64,000 bases of DNA from JBBQAA01 sp038276395 (GCA_038276395.1 JBBQAA010000002.1:12558-76557); one strand, 5' to 3'. Positions 9,663 through 18,808 are shown, counted from the first letter of the stretch. Numbers and translations are program-made. The notes: a model not told the origin generated them from the sequence alone.

Positions 9663-10813
9663 CGCCGGTCCTCCGCCGCCTCGGCGGGGGCCTCCGTCGG
9701 GATCCGCCGGCCGGCGGCGATCCAGTCCCTCCACAGCGGGTCGGTGACCCGGACCCCGTGCCCGTGATCGATCAGCACACCGGAGTCGAGCAGGCGGTCC
9801 CGCGAGCGGGCGGCGGTGGCCCGCGAGAGCCCGGCGCGGTCGAGCGTGGCGGCGGCGAACGGCCTCGCGCCGTCGGCCGTCGCGCTCAGGAAGCGCCGGT
9901 CGGAGTCCTCGGCGAGCCCGTCCCACGCGGCGGCGAACCCCTCCCTGAGCTCCTCGTGCACTGAGCGCAGCGTCTCGCGCCATGCGTCCTCGTCCGCGGT
10001 TCCGCCCGGCGGGGTGTGGGACCAGAGATGGTGGGCCAGGAGCATCGTGCGCTGAGGATGCCCTCTCGCGGTGCGGAGCAGGTGCCCGAGAGCGCGCCCC
10101 GCCTCCCGGCCCGAAGCCTCGAAGCGTTCCCCAGCGTACCGGGCGACGTCCGCGTCGGCGAGGGGCACGAGCGAGACCTTGCGAGCCTGACCGTAGAGCG
10201 GGCGCTCCCGCCGGTCGAACAGCGTGGCCAGCATGCCCTCGTGCGAGCCCGCGAAGATGTAGCTCGCCGCCGCGGCTTGGTGCTGGATGCGGCTGCGCAG
10301 GATGGCGTCGAGGTGCTCGCCCGCCGCGAGCAGCTCCTGGAACTCGTCCCACACGATCAGGCAGCGCTCGCCCGTGCGCTCGTGGACCTCGCGGGGCAGC
10401 TCGAGCAGCTCGAGGATCGCCTGCTCGGCCGGCTTGGCGGGGAGGGCCGAGAGCTCGAGGCCTCCGGGGCCGAGCCCGATCCGCAGCGTCGCGTTCGCCA
10501 CGAGCCGCTCCGCGCGCCGTGCGACCGGGCCGCGAAACGCCCGGTAGCCCTCGCGCAGGCGCACGGCGACATCGGCCGGGCCCACGACCCCGTAGAGGTC
10601 GATCAGCGCCACGTTCATCCCCTCGCGCTCGGCGTCGCGCAGCACACGGCGCAGGAGGCTCGTCTTGCCGTAGCGGCGGGGCGCGCTCAGCCGCGTGAAA
10701 TGCCCACCGCGGCCGAGCTCGTGCAGCTGCCGCGCCTCCGCCTCGCGGTCGAGCAGATCCTCCGGCTCGACCGGGACGCTGTACACGAACGGGTTGAACG
10801 TCTCGTCGCTCAT
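9659..10813 (-). CDS. AAA (archaeal-type) P-loop ATPase with C-terminal winged helix
   Basis: A 384-residue ATPase of the group with an N-terminal NPFVYSVPV...FxDRE-like entry and Walker A APRRYGKTS (44-52). A Walker B-like LIVWDEFQELL is near 150, a sensor segment FAGSHEGM follows, and a DNA-binding-type winged helix closes the protein. Such STAND/archaeal ATPases are of unknown function, often patchily distributed. It is the first gene of a four-gene overlapping operon with meaB, which is unusual company. A hairpin lies 33 bases upstream of ATG 10813. Confidence 0.8.
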   Translation of the reverse strand: MSDETFNPFVYSVPVEPEDLLDREAEARQLHELGRGGHFTRLSAPRRYGKTSLLRRVLRDAEREGMNVALIDLYGVVGPADVAVRLREGYRAFRGPVARRAERLVANATLRIGLGPGGLELSALPAKPAEQAILELLELPREVHERTGERCLIVWDEFQELLAAGEHLDAILRSRIQHQAAAASYIFAGSHEGMLATLFDRRERPLYGQARKVSLVPLADADVARYAGERFEASGREAGRALGHLLRTARGHPQRTMLLAHHLWSHTPPGGTADEDAWRETLRSVHEELREGFAAAWDGLAEDSDRRFLSATADGARPFAAATLDRAGLSRATAARSRDRLLDSGVLIDHGHGVRVTDPLWRDWIAAGRRIPTEAPAEAAEDRR

Positions 10814-11189
10814 ACCGCGGATAGTACCGGTAGTCGAGACAAAAAAGTTCCGCCTGACGGAACTAAGGGAAGGTGCCGCGCCGTCGCGCTCGGGAATCGA
10901 GGCGCTGTTGAAGCGTAGGGCGCCGCCGCTCGCCGTCTTTCCCTTCCGGGCGGGGCTGGGAAAAGGGGACCGCGCCGGGGGCCGGGCCGCGTGGACCCGC
11001 AGGCGCGGCCGCGGCCGCGGTTCCCCCCTCTCCAGCCCGGCGCGGCCTGGCGGAGATCGCGAGCGCGGCGCAGGCCGATTCGCGTGGTCGTGGGTCTTCG
11101 CCCTGCCCGCCGCGCTCGCCGCGCCGAGGAGCGCCTGCGCCCGACCGGGCTCTCGCTCTGGCTCGGCCGGGGGGCTAGGATCGCCAGCG
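10814..11189. other. 376-base intergenic region between divergent ATPase and HhH genes
   Basis: No convincing gene. The left 50 bases are less GC-rich and hold a hairpin (10846-10864) next to six adenines. The remainder is GC-rich and open in several frames, including the frame of the downstream HhH gene, but has no family-like sequence before GTG 11190. Confidence 0.5.
10840..10864 (-). terminator. Hairpin plus T-tract upstream of the ATPase (terminator, attenuator or operator)
   Basis: AGTTCCG (10846-10852) and CGGAACT (10858-10864) are exact inverted repeats around CCTGA; on the minus strand the hairpin is followed by six Ts. It has the form of an intrinsic terminator pointing into the ATPase gene, though no minus-strand gene lies upstream, so a leader attenuator or a protein-binding site is equally possible. 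Confidence 0.5.
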
Positions 11190-11738
11190 GTGCCGGAAGC
11201 CCTGCACTTCACGGACTCCGAGGCGGCCAACGAGCTCATCGCCGCCGACCCGATGGCGCTCCTCGTCGGCTTCGCGCTCGACCAGCAGGTCACCGTGCAG
11301 AAGGCGTTCATGGGGCCGCTCGTGCTGCGCGAGCGCCTGGGAACGCTGGACCCGGAGGCGCTCGCCGCCGCCGACCTTGAGCCGGTCTTCCGCGAGCGCC
11401 CGGCCATCCATCGCTTCCCGGGCGTCATGGCCAAGCGCGTCCACGACCTCGCCGTGCATGTGTGCGAGGAGTACGGAGGCGAGGCCGCGCGGGTGTGGAG
11501 CGACGCTCCGGATGCCGCCGCGCTCCGGGCGGCTCTCGCCGCGCTGCCGGGGTTCGGCGCGATGAAGGTCACGGGGCTCGGGTCGGTGCTGGCCAAGCGC
11601 TTGGGCGTGGCCGCCGCCCAAGAGCTCGTGCCCGCCCACCCGACGCTCGGGGACGTCGACTCCCCGGAGGCGCTCGCCGAGTACCAGGCCGCGAAGCGCG
11701 CGCACAAGGCGGCGCGCCGGGCCGAGCGCGCGGCCTAG
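11190..11738 (+). CDS. HhH-GPD family base-excision DNA repair-like protein
   Basis: A 182-residue protein matching an actinobacterial helix-hairpin-helix-GPD group: the N terminus ALHFTDSEAANELIAADP, then LVGFALDQQVTVQKAFMGP, and the hairpin region LPGFGAMKVTGLGSVLAKR. The normal iron-sulfur cysteines of EndoIII are absent, as in this subgroup. The frame is open far upstream, but homology begins at GTG 11190. It presumably acts on damaged bases; the catalytic activity is unproven for this group. Confidence 0.75.
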   Translation: MPEALHFTDSEAANELIAADPMALLVGFALDQQVTVQKAFMGPLVLRERLGTLDPEALAAADLEPVFRERPAIHRFPGVMAKRVHDLAVHVCEEYGGEAARVWSDAPDAAALRAALAALPGFGAMKVTGLGSVLAKRLGVAAAQELVPAHPTLGDVDSPEALAEYQAAKRAHKAARRAERAA

Positions 11739-11774
11739 CCGGTCCGCTCGGGCTCAGGCGGAGGCCGCGCGGGC

Positions 11775-13766
11775 TCAGGCCGCCACCCCGCGGCGCTCGG
11801 CCACGAGGGCGACGATGTCGCGCATGATCCGCGTCAGGTCGAAGTCCTTCGGCGTGTAGACGGCGGCCACGCCCGCTTCGCGCAGCGGCGCGACGTCCGA
11901 CTCCGGGATGATGCCGCCGACGACGACGGGGACGTCCTCGGCGCCCGCCTCGCGGAGCGCGGCCACGACCGAGGGGATGAGCTCGCGGTGCGAACCCGAG
12001 AGGATCGAGAGCCCGACGACGTGGACGCCCTCGTCCACCGCGGACTTGGCGATCTGCGCGGGGGTCAGCCGGATGCCCTCGTAGACGACGTCCATGCCCA
12101 CGTCGCGCGCGCGCACGGCGATCTGCTCGGCGCCGTTGGAGTGCCCGTCGAGGCCGGGCTTGCCGACGAGGATCTTCAGCCGCCGCCCGAGCGCCTCGCT
12201 CACGCGATCGACCTCCTCCTGGAGCGCCTCGATCTCTTCCGTGCCGGCGGTCGCCGCGGCGGCCTCGCCGACACCGGTGGGCGCGCGGTAGTCGCCGAAG
12301 GAGTCGCGCAGGGCCGCCGCCCACTCCCCTGTCGTCACGCCGGCGCGGGCGGCGGCGAGCGAGGCGGGCATGATGTTCTGCTCGGGGTCGGCGGCGGCGG
12401 CGCGCAGCTCCTCGAGCGCGCGCTCGACCGCCTCGGCGTCCCGCGACTCCCGCCACTCCCGTACGGCCTCCCGCTGCTCGGCCTCGACGGCCGGATCGAC
12501 CACGAGGATCGACCCTCCCTCGTCCGAGACCTTGGTCAAGGGCGACTCCGCCGTCGACTCGAAGCGATTCAACCCGACGACGATCTGCTCGCCCGCCTCG
12601 ATCCGCCGGATCCGCTCGCGGTGGGAGTCCACGAGCGCCGCCTTCATGTAGCCGACGGCCTCGACGGCGCCGCCGTGCTCCTCCACCACCGCCATCTCCG
12701 CCCGCGCGCCCTCGAGCAACTCGGCGACGAGACCGTCCATGACCACCGACCCCTCGAAGATGTCCGGGTACTCGAGCAGGTCGGTCTCGTAGGCCAGGAC
12801 CTGCTGGATGCGCAGGGACCACTGCTGGTCCCACGGCCGGGGTAGGCCGAGCGCCTCGTTCCAGGCGGGGAGCTGCATCGCGCGGGCGCGCGCGTCGCGC
12901 CCGAGCGTCACGGCCAGCGCCTCGAGCACGATCCGCTGCACGTTGTTCTCCGGCTGCGCCTCGGTCAGCCCGAGCGAGTTGACCTGCACTCCGTAGCGGA
13001 AGCGCAGTTGCTTGGGGTCGCAGACGCCGTAGCGCTCTCGGCCGATCTCCTCCCACAGGATCCCCATCGCGCGGAGCTTCGCGTGCTCCTCGACGAAGCG
13101 CACGCCGGCGTTGACGAAGAACGAGATGCGCGAGAACACCCGGCCCATGAGCTCCTCGGGAACGCGCGCGCGCGCCGCGTCGAGCACCGCGATCGCGTTC
13201 ATCATCGCGTAGGCGATCTCCTGCACCGGCGTCGCGCCCGCCTCCTGCAGGTGGTAGGAGCAGATGTTGACCGGGTTCCACCTGGGGACGTGCTCCACCG
13301 CGTAGGCGACCATGTCGGCGATCAGGCGCATCGACGGCTCGGGAGGGAAGGCGTAGGTCCCGCGCGCCAGGAACTCCTTGATGATGTCGTTCTGGGTCGT
13401 GCCCTGGAGGACCTCGGGCTCGAGGTCGTGCTCCTCGGCGGTGACGACGTAGAGCGCGAGCAGCCAGGCCGCGGTCGCGTTGATCGTCATCGACGTGTTC
13501 ATCTTCTCCATGGGGATCCCGTCCATGAGCTCCCGCATGTCGCCGCGGTGGGCGACGGGGACGCCGACCTTGCCGACCTCGCCGACCGCCAGCTCGGCAT
13601 CGGGGTCGTAGCCGGTCTGCGTGGGAAGGTCGAAGGCGATCGACAGACCGGTCTGGCCCTTCTCGAGGTTCCCGCGGTAGAGCTCGTTGGACTTCTTGGC
13701 CGTCGAGTGCCCCGCGTAGGTGCGCATCATCCAGGGCTTGTCGCGCTCGGGCAGGCGGTGGTCCAT
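11775..13766 (-). CDS. B12-dependent acyl-CoA mutase, closest to ethylmalonyl-CoA mutase
   Basis: A 663-residue single-chain mutase: the substrate-binding barrel (MMRTYAGHSTAKKSNELYR at the start, then FDLPTQTGYD, MNTSMTINATA, VNICSYHLQEAGATP) joined to a B12-binding domain with LDGHSNG (about 540-546), whose His ligates cobalt. The RTYAGHSTAxxSN and PWDQQWSLR segments and the overall length match Ecm/MeaA, which converts ethylmalonyl-CoA to methylsuccinyl-CoA, better than the two-subunit methylmalonyl-CoA mutase. A crotonyl-CoA carboxylase/reductase at 26 kb supports this. Substrate choice is an inference from remembered family sequences. Confidence 0.85.
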   Translation of the reverse strand: MDHRLPERDKPWMMRTYAGHSTAKKSNELYRGNLEKGQTGLSIAFDLPTQTGYDPDAELAVGEVGKVGVPVAHRGDMRELMDGIPMEKMNTSMTINATAAWLLALYVVTAEEHDLEPEVLQGTTQNDIIKEFLARGTYAFPPEPSMRLIADMVAYAVEHVPRWNPVNICSYHLQEAGATPVQEIAYAMMNAIAVLDAARARVPEELMGRVFSRISFFVNAGVRFVEEHAKLRAMGILWEEIGRERYGVCDPKQLRFRYGVQVNSLGLTEAQPENNVQRIVLEALAVTLGRDARARAMQLPAWNEALGLPRPWDQQWSLRIQQVLAYETDLLEYPDIFEGSVVMDGLVAELLEGARAEMAVVEEHGGAVEAVGYMKAALVDSHRERIRRIEAGEQIVVGLNRFESTAESPLTKVSDEGGSILVVDPAVEAEQREAVREWRESRDAEAVERALEELRAAAADPEQNIMPASLAAARAGVTTGEWAAALRDSFGDYRAPTGVGEAAAATAGTEEIEALQEEVDRVSEALGRRLKILVGKPGLDGHSNGAEQIAVRARDVGMDVVYEGIRLTPAQIAKSAVDEGVHVVGLSILSGSHRELIPSVVAALREAGAEDVPVVVGGIIPESDVAPLREAGVAAVYTPKDFDLTRIMRDIVALVAERRGVAA

Positions 13767-13818
13767 GGAGGTCGAAGTCTAAGGGGCCATGAGAACCCCA
13801 TCTAGCCTGGACCACCCG

Positions 13819-14559
13819 ATGCCTGACGACCTCGAGCCGCCGCGCGAGGGCGAGGAGGTCGTCGCCGCTCGCCTCACCGGACCCACGGACACCCTGCCGG
13901 AGGACCCGCTGGCGCAGGTCGCGGACCCCGATTTCCCGACCGTCCTACGGGGCTATGACCGCGGCGCGGTCGAGGCCTACGTCGAGCGCGTCGCGCGTCT
14001 CGTCTCCGAGCTGCATGCCTCCCGCTCCCCGCGCGAGGCCGTGCGCCAGGCGCTCGAGCGCGTGGGCGCGGAGACGACCGACATCCTGCGCGAGGCCCAT
14101 GAGGCCGCCCACAAGGTCACGCGCGAGGCGGAGGAGAAGGCCGAGGCGCTCACCCGCAGCTCGCGCGAGCAGGCCGACCTGCTCGGCTCCTCGAGCCGGG
14201 CCGAGGCCGAGGAGCGGACGGCCCGCGCGCAGGCGGAGGCGACGACGTACGAGGCCTCCTCGCGCGCCGAGGCCGCGGAGCGGACGGCCGGGGCCGAGGT
14301 GCAGGCGGCGGCGACGCTCGCCGAGGCCCAGGAGCGACTGGCTCTCCTCGACCGCGACATCGACGCGATCTGGCAGGAGCGCCAGCGCCTGATCGACGAC
14401 GTGCGCCGCGTGGCCGGCGAGCTCGGGTCGCTGGCCGGGGAGGCCGAGGCGCGCTACCCGGCCGAGGAGCCCGCGGCCGCGGCCGGGCCGAACGAGTCGT
14501 TCGGCGCGACCGTCGAGATCCCCGCCGCCGAGCGGCCGGACGCCGATCCGCCTTCGTAG
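13819..14559 (+). CDS. DivIVA-domain coiled-coil protein
   Basis: A 246-residue protein with a short DivIVA-like head (FPTVLRGYDRGAVEAYVERV at about 43-62) followed by a long alanine/glutamate-rich coiled coil with repeated RAEAxERTA blocks and an acidic, disordered tail. DivIVA proteins bind curved membrane at poles and septa and organise growth; this shortened form could have a related scaffold role. It diverges from the mutase (52-base gap) and precedes the MBL gene by nine bases. Confidence 0.8.
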   Translation: MPDDLEPPREGEEVVAARLTGPTDTLPEDPLAQVADPDFPTVLRGYDRGAVEAYVERVARLVSELHASRSPREAVRQALERVGAETTDILREAHEAAHKVTREAEEKAEALTRSSREQADLLGSSSRAEAEERTARAQAEATTYEASSRAEAAERTAGAEVQAAATLAEAQERLALLDRDIDAIWQERQRLIDDVRRVAGELGSLAGEAEARYPAEEPAAAAGPNESFGATVEIPAAERPDADPPS

Positions 14560-14568
14560 CCTGCGGGG

Positions 14569-15405
14569 GTGGCCGACCCCCGCGTGATCGAGCTGCACCA
14601 CCTCGGCCGGGAGCGCGTCATCGGCGCCTGGCTGGTCGGCGACGTGATCGTCGACCCCGGGCCGTCCTCGACGCTTGAGGAACTGCTCGCGGGCCTCGAC
14701 GGGGCCACGCCGCGCGCGCTCCACCTGACCCACATCCACCTCGACCACGCGGGCGCGAGTGGGTCGCTCGTCGAGCGCTTCCCCGACCTGCAGGTGTACG
14801 TCCACGAGCTCGGCGCACCGCACATGGCCGCGCCCGAGAAGCTCCTGAAGAGCGCGAAGCGGCTCTACGGAGAGGACATGGACCGCCTGTGGGGTGAGTT
14901 CCGGCCCGTTCCCGAGGCGAACATCCACCTGCTCTCGGGCGACGAGACGCTCCCCGGGGGCTGGGAGGTCGCCTACACCCCCGGCCACGCCTCCCACCAC
15001 GTGACCTACTTCCACGAGGGGACCGCGTACTGCGGCGACGTGGGCGGCGTGCGCATCTCGCCCGGGCTCGCCTTCGCCCCCACGCCGCCGCCGGACATCG
15101 ACCTCGAGCGCTGGCACGCCTCGATCGACCTGCTCGCCGAGCGCCGCCCCGAGCGCCTCGCGGTCACCCACTTCGGGGCGTGGGAGGACGTCGAGCATCA
15201 CCTCGGCGAGGTCTCCCGCCGGCTCGACGCCTGGGCCGCGCTCGCGCGCGACCGGGACGAGGCCGGGTTCATCGCGGCGGTGAGCGACGAGGTCGAGCGC
15301 GCCAGCGGGGATGATCTGGCCATGGCCGAGGCGGCGACCCAGGCCGCGCCGCCCGATCAGCTCTACGCCGGGCTCTCGCGCTACTGGGAGAAGCACGGAG
15401 GGTGA
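14569..15405 (+). CDS. MBL-fold metallo-hydrolase
   Basis: A 278-residue metallo-beta-lactamase-fold hydrolase with the metal motif THIHLDH (54-60), a later TPGHASHH, and CGDVGG carrying the bridging aspartate. It is glyoxalase II-like in layout but with a long C-terminal helical part. The substrate is unknown. GTG 14569; its stop overlaps the clpS start (GTGA), so the two are translationally coupled. Confidence 0.85.
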   Translation: MADPRVIELHHLGRERVIGAWLVGDVIVDPGPSSTLEELLAGLDGATPRALHLTHIHLDHAGASGSLVERFPDLQVYVHELGAPHMAAPEKLLKSAKRLYGEDMDRLWGEFRPVPEANIHLLSGDETLPGGWEVAYTPGHASHHVTYFHEGTAYCGDVGGVRISPGLAFAPTPPPDIDLERWHASIDLLAERRPERLAVTHFGAWEDVEHHLGEVSRRLDAWAALARDRDEAGFIAAVSDEVERASGDDLAMAEAATQAAPPDQLYAGLSRYWEKHGG

Positions 15406-15692
15406 GCGGCCAGGTCATCGAGCGCCCGCGGGTCGGCGGTCCCGGCTCCGGTCTCGGCGGGCCATGGCGCGTGATCGTCCTCAACGACGACCACAACACC
15501 TTCGACGGCGTCGCCGCCGCGCTCGCGCAGTTCATCCCGGGCGTCACGCTCGATCGCGGTCACCGGTTCGCCGACCAGATCCACCGGCAGGGGCAGGCCA
15601 TCGTGTGGAGCGGGCCCAAGGAGGTCGCCGAGCTCTATTGGGAGCAATTGAGAGACGCGGGGCTGAGCATGGCCCCGCTCGAGGAGGGGTAG
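15402..15692 (+). CDS. clpS: ATP-dependent Clp protease adaptor ClpS
   Basis: A 96-residue adaptor that delivers N-degron substrates to ClpAP/ClpCP. The hallmark VIVLNDDHNTFDGV lies at about 24-37 and carries the NDDxxT substrate pocket edge; the end KEVAELYWEQLRDAGLSM matches the C-terminal helix and strand of the family. It sits in an operon between the MBL hydrolase and an alpha/beta hydrolase. A ClpP gene is present elsewhere in the window at 23 kb. Confidence 0.92.
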   Translation: MSGQVIERPRVGGPGSGLGGPWRVIVLNDDHNTFDGVAAALAQFIPGVTLDRGHRFADQIHRQGQAIVWSGPKEVAELYWEQLRDAGLSMAPLEEG

Positions 15693-16535
15693 ATGACCGA
15701 ACCGGTGCCCGACTTCCACCGCGGCGGGGAGGGCGAGCCGCTCGTCCTTCTCCACGGCTTCACCGACACCCGGCGCACGTGGACGCCGATCGTCCCCGCG
15801 CTCGAGGCGCGCCACGACGTCTTCGCGCCGACGCTGCCGGGCCACCACGGCGGCCGGCAGTTCGACGTGGGCGCCGACACGAGCCTCGACTCCATCGCGG
15901 CGCTGCTCGAGGAGCGTCTCGACGCCGAGGGCATCGAGACCGCGCATCTCGTCGGCAACTCGCTCGGCGGCTGGCTCGCGCTGATGCTCGCGGCCCGCGG
16001 CCGCGCCCGCTCGGTCGTCGCCCTCTGCCCCGCCGGCGGGTGGGAGCACGGCTCCAAGGAGGAGAAGGCGATCCTCCGCTACTTCCAGGTCAACGAGAAG
16101 CTCATGCGCCACGGGCGCTTCGCGCTGCGCGCGGTCGCCTCGCGGCCGCGCCTGCGGGCGCTGGCGCTGCGCGAGCTCGTGGCGCATCCCTCGCGGGTTG
16201 ATGCGCGCTCGGCCTGGTCGCTGATCGACGGTGCCGCCCACTGCACGATCGTCGAGGACTCCCTCGCCCAGACCCGCGCCGGCGAGCAGTTCGGCGATCT
16301 CGACCCGATGGACGTCCCCGTCCGCATCGCCTACGGCGAGAAGGACCGGATCATCCGCTGGCCGTCGTGCTACACGCGGCTGCGGGAGACCCTGCCGGAG
16401 GCCGAGTTCGTCGAGCTGAAGGACGTCGGTCACCTGCCGATGTGGGACGACCCGGAGCTCGTGGCGCGCACGGTGCTCGAGGTCACGGCGCCGGCGGCCG
16501 CGCGCGAGGACGCGGAGGCGGCGGCCCCGGCGTGA
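15693..16535 (+). CDS. Alpha/beta-fold hydrolase
   Basis: A 280-residue hydrolase starting directly after the clpS stop (TAGATG). It has the oxyanion segment LLHGFTDTRRTW (19-30), nucleophile elbow VGNSLGGW (Ser at about 90), a catalytic acid in IAYGEKDRI, and a histidine in VGHLPMWDDP. The closest relatives are esterase/haloalkane dehalogenase-like lipases of unspecified substrate. The C terminus is alanine-rich. It is convergent with the secreted esterase. Confidence 0.88.
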   Translation: MTEPVPDFHRGGEGEPLVLLHGFTDTRRTWTPIVPALEARHDVFAPTLPGHHGGRQFDVGADTSLDSIAALLEERLDAEGIETAHLVGNSLGGWLALMLAARGRARSVVALCPAGGWEHGSKEEKAILRYFQVNEKLMRHGRFALRAVASRPRLRALALRELVAHPSRVDARSAWSLIDGAAHCTIVEDSLAQTRAGEQFGDLDPMDVPVRIAYGEKDRIIRWPSCYTRLRETLPEAEFVELKDVGHLPMWDDPELVARTVLEVTAPAAAREDAEAAAPA

Positions 16536-16542
16536 GCGCGCC

Positions 16543-16587
16543 GCTGTCCTGGGTTCGTACGCCATAGGCGTATCAGGGCAGGACAGC
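16543..16587. terminator. Nested inverted repeat between convergent genes
   Basis: GCTGTCCTG (16543-16551) pairs with CAGGACAGC (16579-16587), and inside it TACGCC (16558-16563) pairs with GGCGTA (16567-16572). The site lies between two convergent stops eight and nineteen bases away, so a two-way terminator is the natural reading even without a T-tract. Confidence 0.6.
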
Positions 16588-16606
16588 GACCGGCCGCGCG
16601 TCCCGG

Positions 16607-18808
16607 CTACCCCGCGCGCACCATCCGTCCGCAGCCCGCCAGCGTGATCGCGATCGGGCCGTCGGAGCGGCGGATCTGCACGCTGGCGTTGCAGGTGATC
16701 CGGGCGCGTCTCGGGTCGATCGTCGCCGCGGCGACGTTGGTGGCCGTGATGTCGATCGCGTCGGCCTTGGGCGTCACCGGCGCCGCGCCCCAGCTCTGGC
16801 CCTGGCGCGCGAACTGGATCGGGCCGAGGTGGCCGCCCGTGAGCGTCCCCAGCGAGCCGAGCGGAATGCTCGTGACCGGCGGGTCGCCGACGCCGAAGCC
16901 CTTGGAGGAGGCGTCGATCTGCGCGTCGCCGCTCCCGCGGAGCTTGACGCCCGAGACCCAGTAGGCGTGGTTGGCCACCACCCCGAGGTTCGCGTGGTCG
17001 CGCGTCGGATCGACGGCGTAGGTCACGCGGGGCGGGCTACGGTCGACCTTGGCGGTGCCGAGGAAGGCGGCGGCCGGCCCGTACTCGTCGTTGACCGCCA
17101 GCTCGAGGTGGTTCGGGGTGATCGGCGAGCAGCCCGCGCTCGCGCACGGCCGGTAGATGTCGAGCTCGTTGCGGTAGCCGAGCGAGGCGAGCTTCGCCGC
17201 CGTCGCCGTGTACTCCGGGAAGGGCACGAGCTCGTCGGCCACGTTGTTCCACATGAGCACGGGCAGGTTGCGGAAGGAGGCGAGGACGTCTGCGTTGGTC
17301 TCCGTCCCCACCGTGGGCTGCGCGCGCGCGAACAGGTCGGGGAACTGCGCGCCGAGCTTGAACGTGCCAAAGCCGCCCATCGAGTAGCCGGTGATGACGC
17401 TCGTGGCCGGGTCGAGCCGGTAGCGCCGGGCGACGTCGTTCCACACGTCGAAGACGTCGGCGGCGCCGTAGTTCTCGTAGAACTCATCCGGGCCGCGCGC
17501 CTCGGGCGTGATGACGATCGAGCCCGCGCCGCGGTCGCCGAACTCGCTCTGGTTGCGGCTCCCGAGGTACTGGTTGTAGTTGGCCGAGAGGGAGTGCAGG
17601 AGCAGCGTCAGCCCGAAGCCCGCGGCCGGCCGCGGCTTCGGCGGCACGTAGATCGCGTACGGCTCGAGGCGGCCGGTGTACTGGCCGCGGCAGGTGGCCG
17701 CGGAACCCAGGCAGCTGCGGGCGAAGCTCGCGCCCTGGGCCGTCTCGAAGTGCGAGGGCAGGATGCGGTCGAACGCGCCGGTGCGCGGCACGCGGGAATC
17801 GTCGCGGACCCGCGCCGCGAGCTTCGCGAAGGACACCCGGGCGAAGAACGGCGAGATGTCCCCCTTGGCCAGGGCGGCGCCCTGGGCGCGGTCACGCCAC
17901 CACGCGGGGTCGGTGAGGACCTTCGTGCCCTCGGTCACCGACTGCCGCGGCTCGGCCGTGCGGAAGGCGACGTTGAAGAACGCCGCCGGAGCGCCCGCGG
18001 TGCCCGCGCCGCCCGAGGTCGTGGCGTCGGCGATCGCGCCGGGGAGGAGGTAGCGGCCTCGCGCCGCGTTCCACAGCCCGACGCCCGCGGCCAGGCGGAC
18101 CGTCCGCCGGCGCGGGTTCCAGTCCTTGTGGGAGACCGTCACCGAGATCTGCCGGCGGCGGCGGTCCACGCGCACGCGCAGGGTGGAGCCGCGGACGCGG
18201 CGGCCGGTGGCGGCGTTCGTCAGCTCGGCGACCATCTCCCCGCCCCGCGGATGCACCGAGACGAACAGGTCGGCGGGCGCCGAGACGTTGGCCCCGAGCG
18301 GGAAGGGACGGAGTTTGCCCGGCGTACCGCCGATGGCGATCGCGAAGGCCACGAGCGAGGGGTCGTTCAGAGTGTTGAGGGTGACGCGAAACGAGGTGCT
18401 CGTGCGCGCGGCCCGCACGCGGAGCTCGACGAGGTCGGCCGCGTTCTGCGCGTAGCGCGGGTCGGTGGGATAGGTGTAGGTGCCGTTCTGCTTGGAGAAC
18501 GTGTTGCCGCCCGAGCGCGGATCGGTCGGGTCCGGCGTGCCCTGGGCGCCGTTGTCGTCGTAGAGGTAGTCCTGGTAGAGGAACTCGCCGCTGCGATAGG
18601 CCGTCGCGCCCGAGATGAGGATCGGCGCCGCCCGCCACGGCGCGCGGTTCGAGAGCTGGGGAGCGGACGCCGGCTTGGCGTAGAGCAGGTCGGGCCCGGG
18701 CCGGTGCCCGGAGGCGACGCTCGGCAGCGAGCCGGCGCGGGCCGCGCTCGGGGCGGCGAGGAGGAGCGGGGTGGTCAGGAAAAGGGCGAGGCGGCGAGTG
18801 AGGGTCAC
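16607..18808 (-). CDS. Secreted alpha/beta-hydrolase esterase with N-terminal DOMON-like domain
   Basis: A 733-residue secreted protein. GTG 18808 gives a signal peptide (TRRLALFLTTPLLLAAPSAARA, cleavage after ARA). An N-terminal beta-rich region of about 200 residues resembles the glucodextranase C-terminal/DOMON-like module. The hydrolase core follows, with LLLHSLSANYNQY, nucleophile elbow ITGYSMGGFG (Ser at about 473) and a histidine in ITPNHLEL. It probably hydrolyses an ester or peptide outside the cell. A second secreted esterase at 23.9 kb is a different family. Confidence 0.8.
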   Translation of the reverse strand: MTLTRRLALFLTTPLLLAAPSAARAGSLPSVASGHRPGPDLLYAKPASAPQLSNRAPWRAAPILISGATAYRSGEFLYQDYLYDDNGAQGTPDPTDPRSGGNTFSKQNGTYTYPTDPRYAQNAADLVELRVRAARTSTSFRVTLNTLNDPSLVAFAIAIGGTPGKLRPFPLGANVSAPADLFVSVHPRGGEMVAELTNAATGRRVRGSTLRVRVDRRRRQISVTVSHKDWNPRRRTVRLAAGVGLWNAARGRYLLPGAIADATTSGGAGTAGAPAAFFNVAFRTAEPRQSVTEGTKVLTDPAWWRDRAQGAALAKGDISPFFARVSFAKLAARVRDDSRVPRTGAFDRILPSHFETAQGASFARSCLGSAATCRGQYTGRLEPYAIYVPPKPRPAAGFGLTLLLHSLSANYNQYLGSRNQSEFGDRGAGSIVITPEARGPDEFYENYGAADVFDVWNDVARRYRLDPATSVITGYSMGGFGTFKLGAQFPDLFARAQPTVGTETNADVLASFRNLPVLMWNNVADELVPFPEYTATAAKLASLGYRNELDIYRPCASAGCSPITPNHLELAVNDEYGPAAAFLGTAKVDRSPPRVTYAVDPTRDHANLGVVANHAYWVSGVKLRGSGDAQIDASSKGFGVGDPPVTSIPLGSLGTLTGGHLGPIQFARQGQSWGAAPVTPKADAIDITATNVAAATIDPRRARITCNASVQIRRSDGPIAITLAGCGRMVRAG

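Noticed and set aside
13767..13818. Cobalamin riboswitch before the B12 mutase
   Set aside because: The divergent gap is only 52 bases, too short for a B12 riboswitch.
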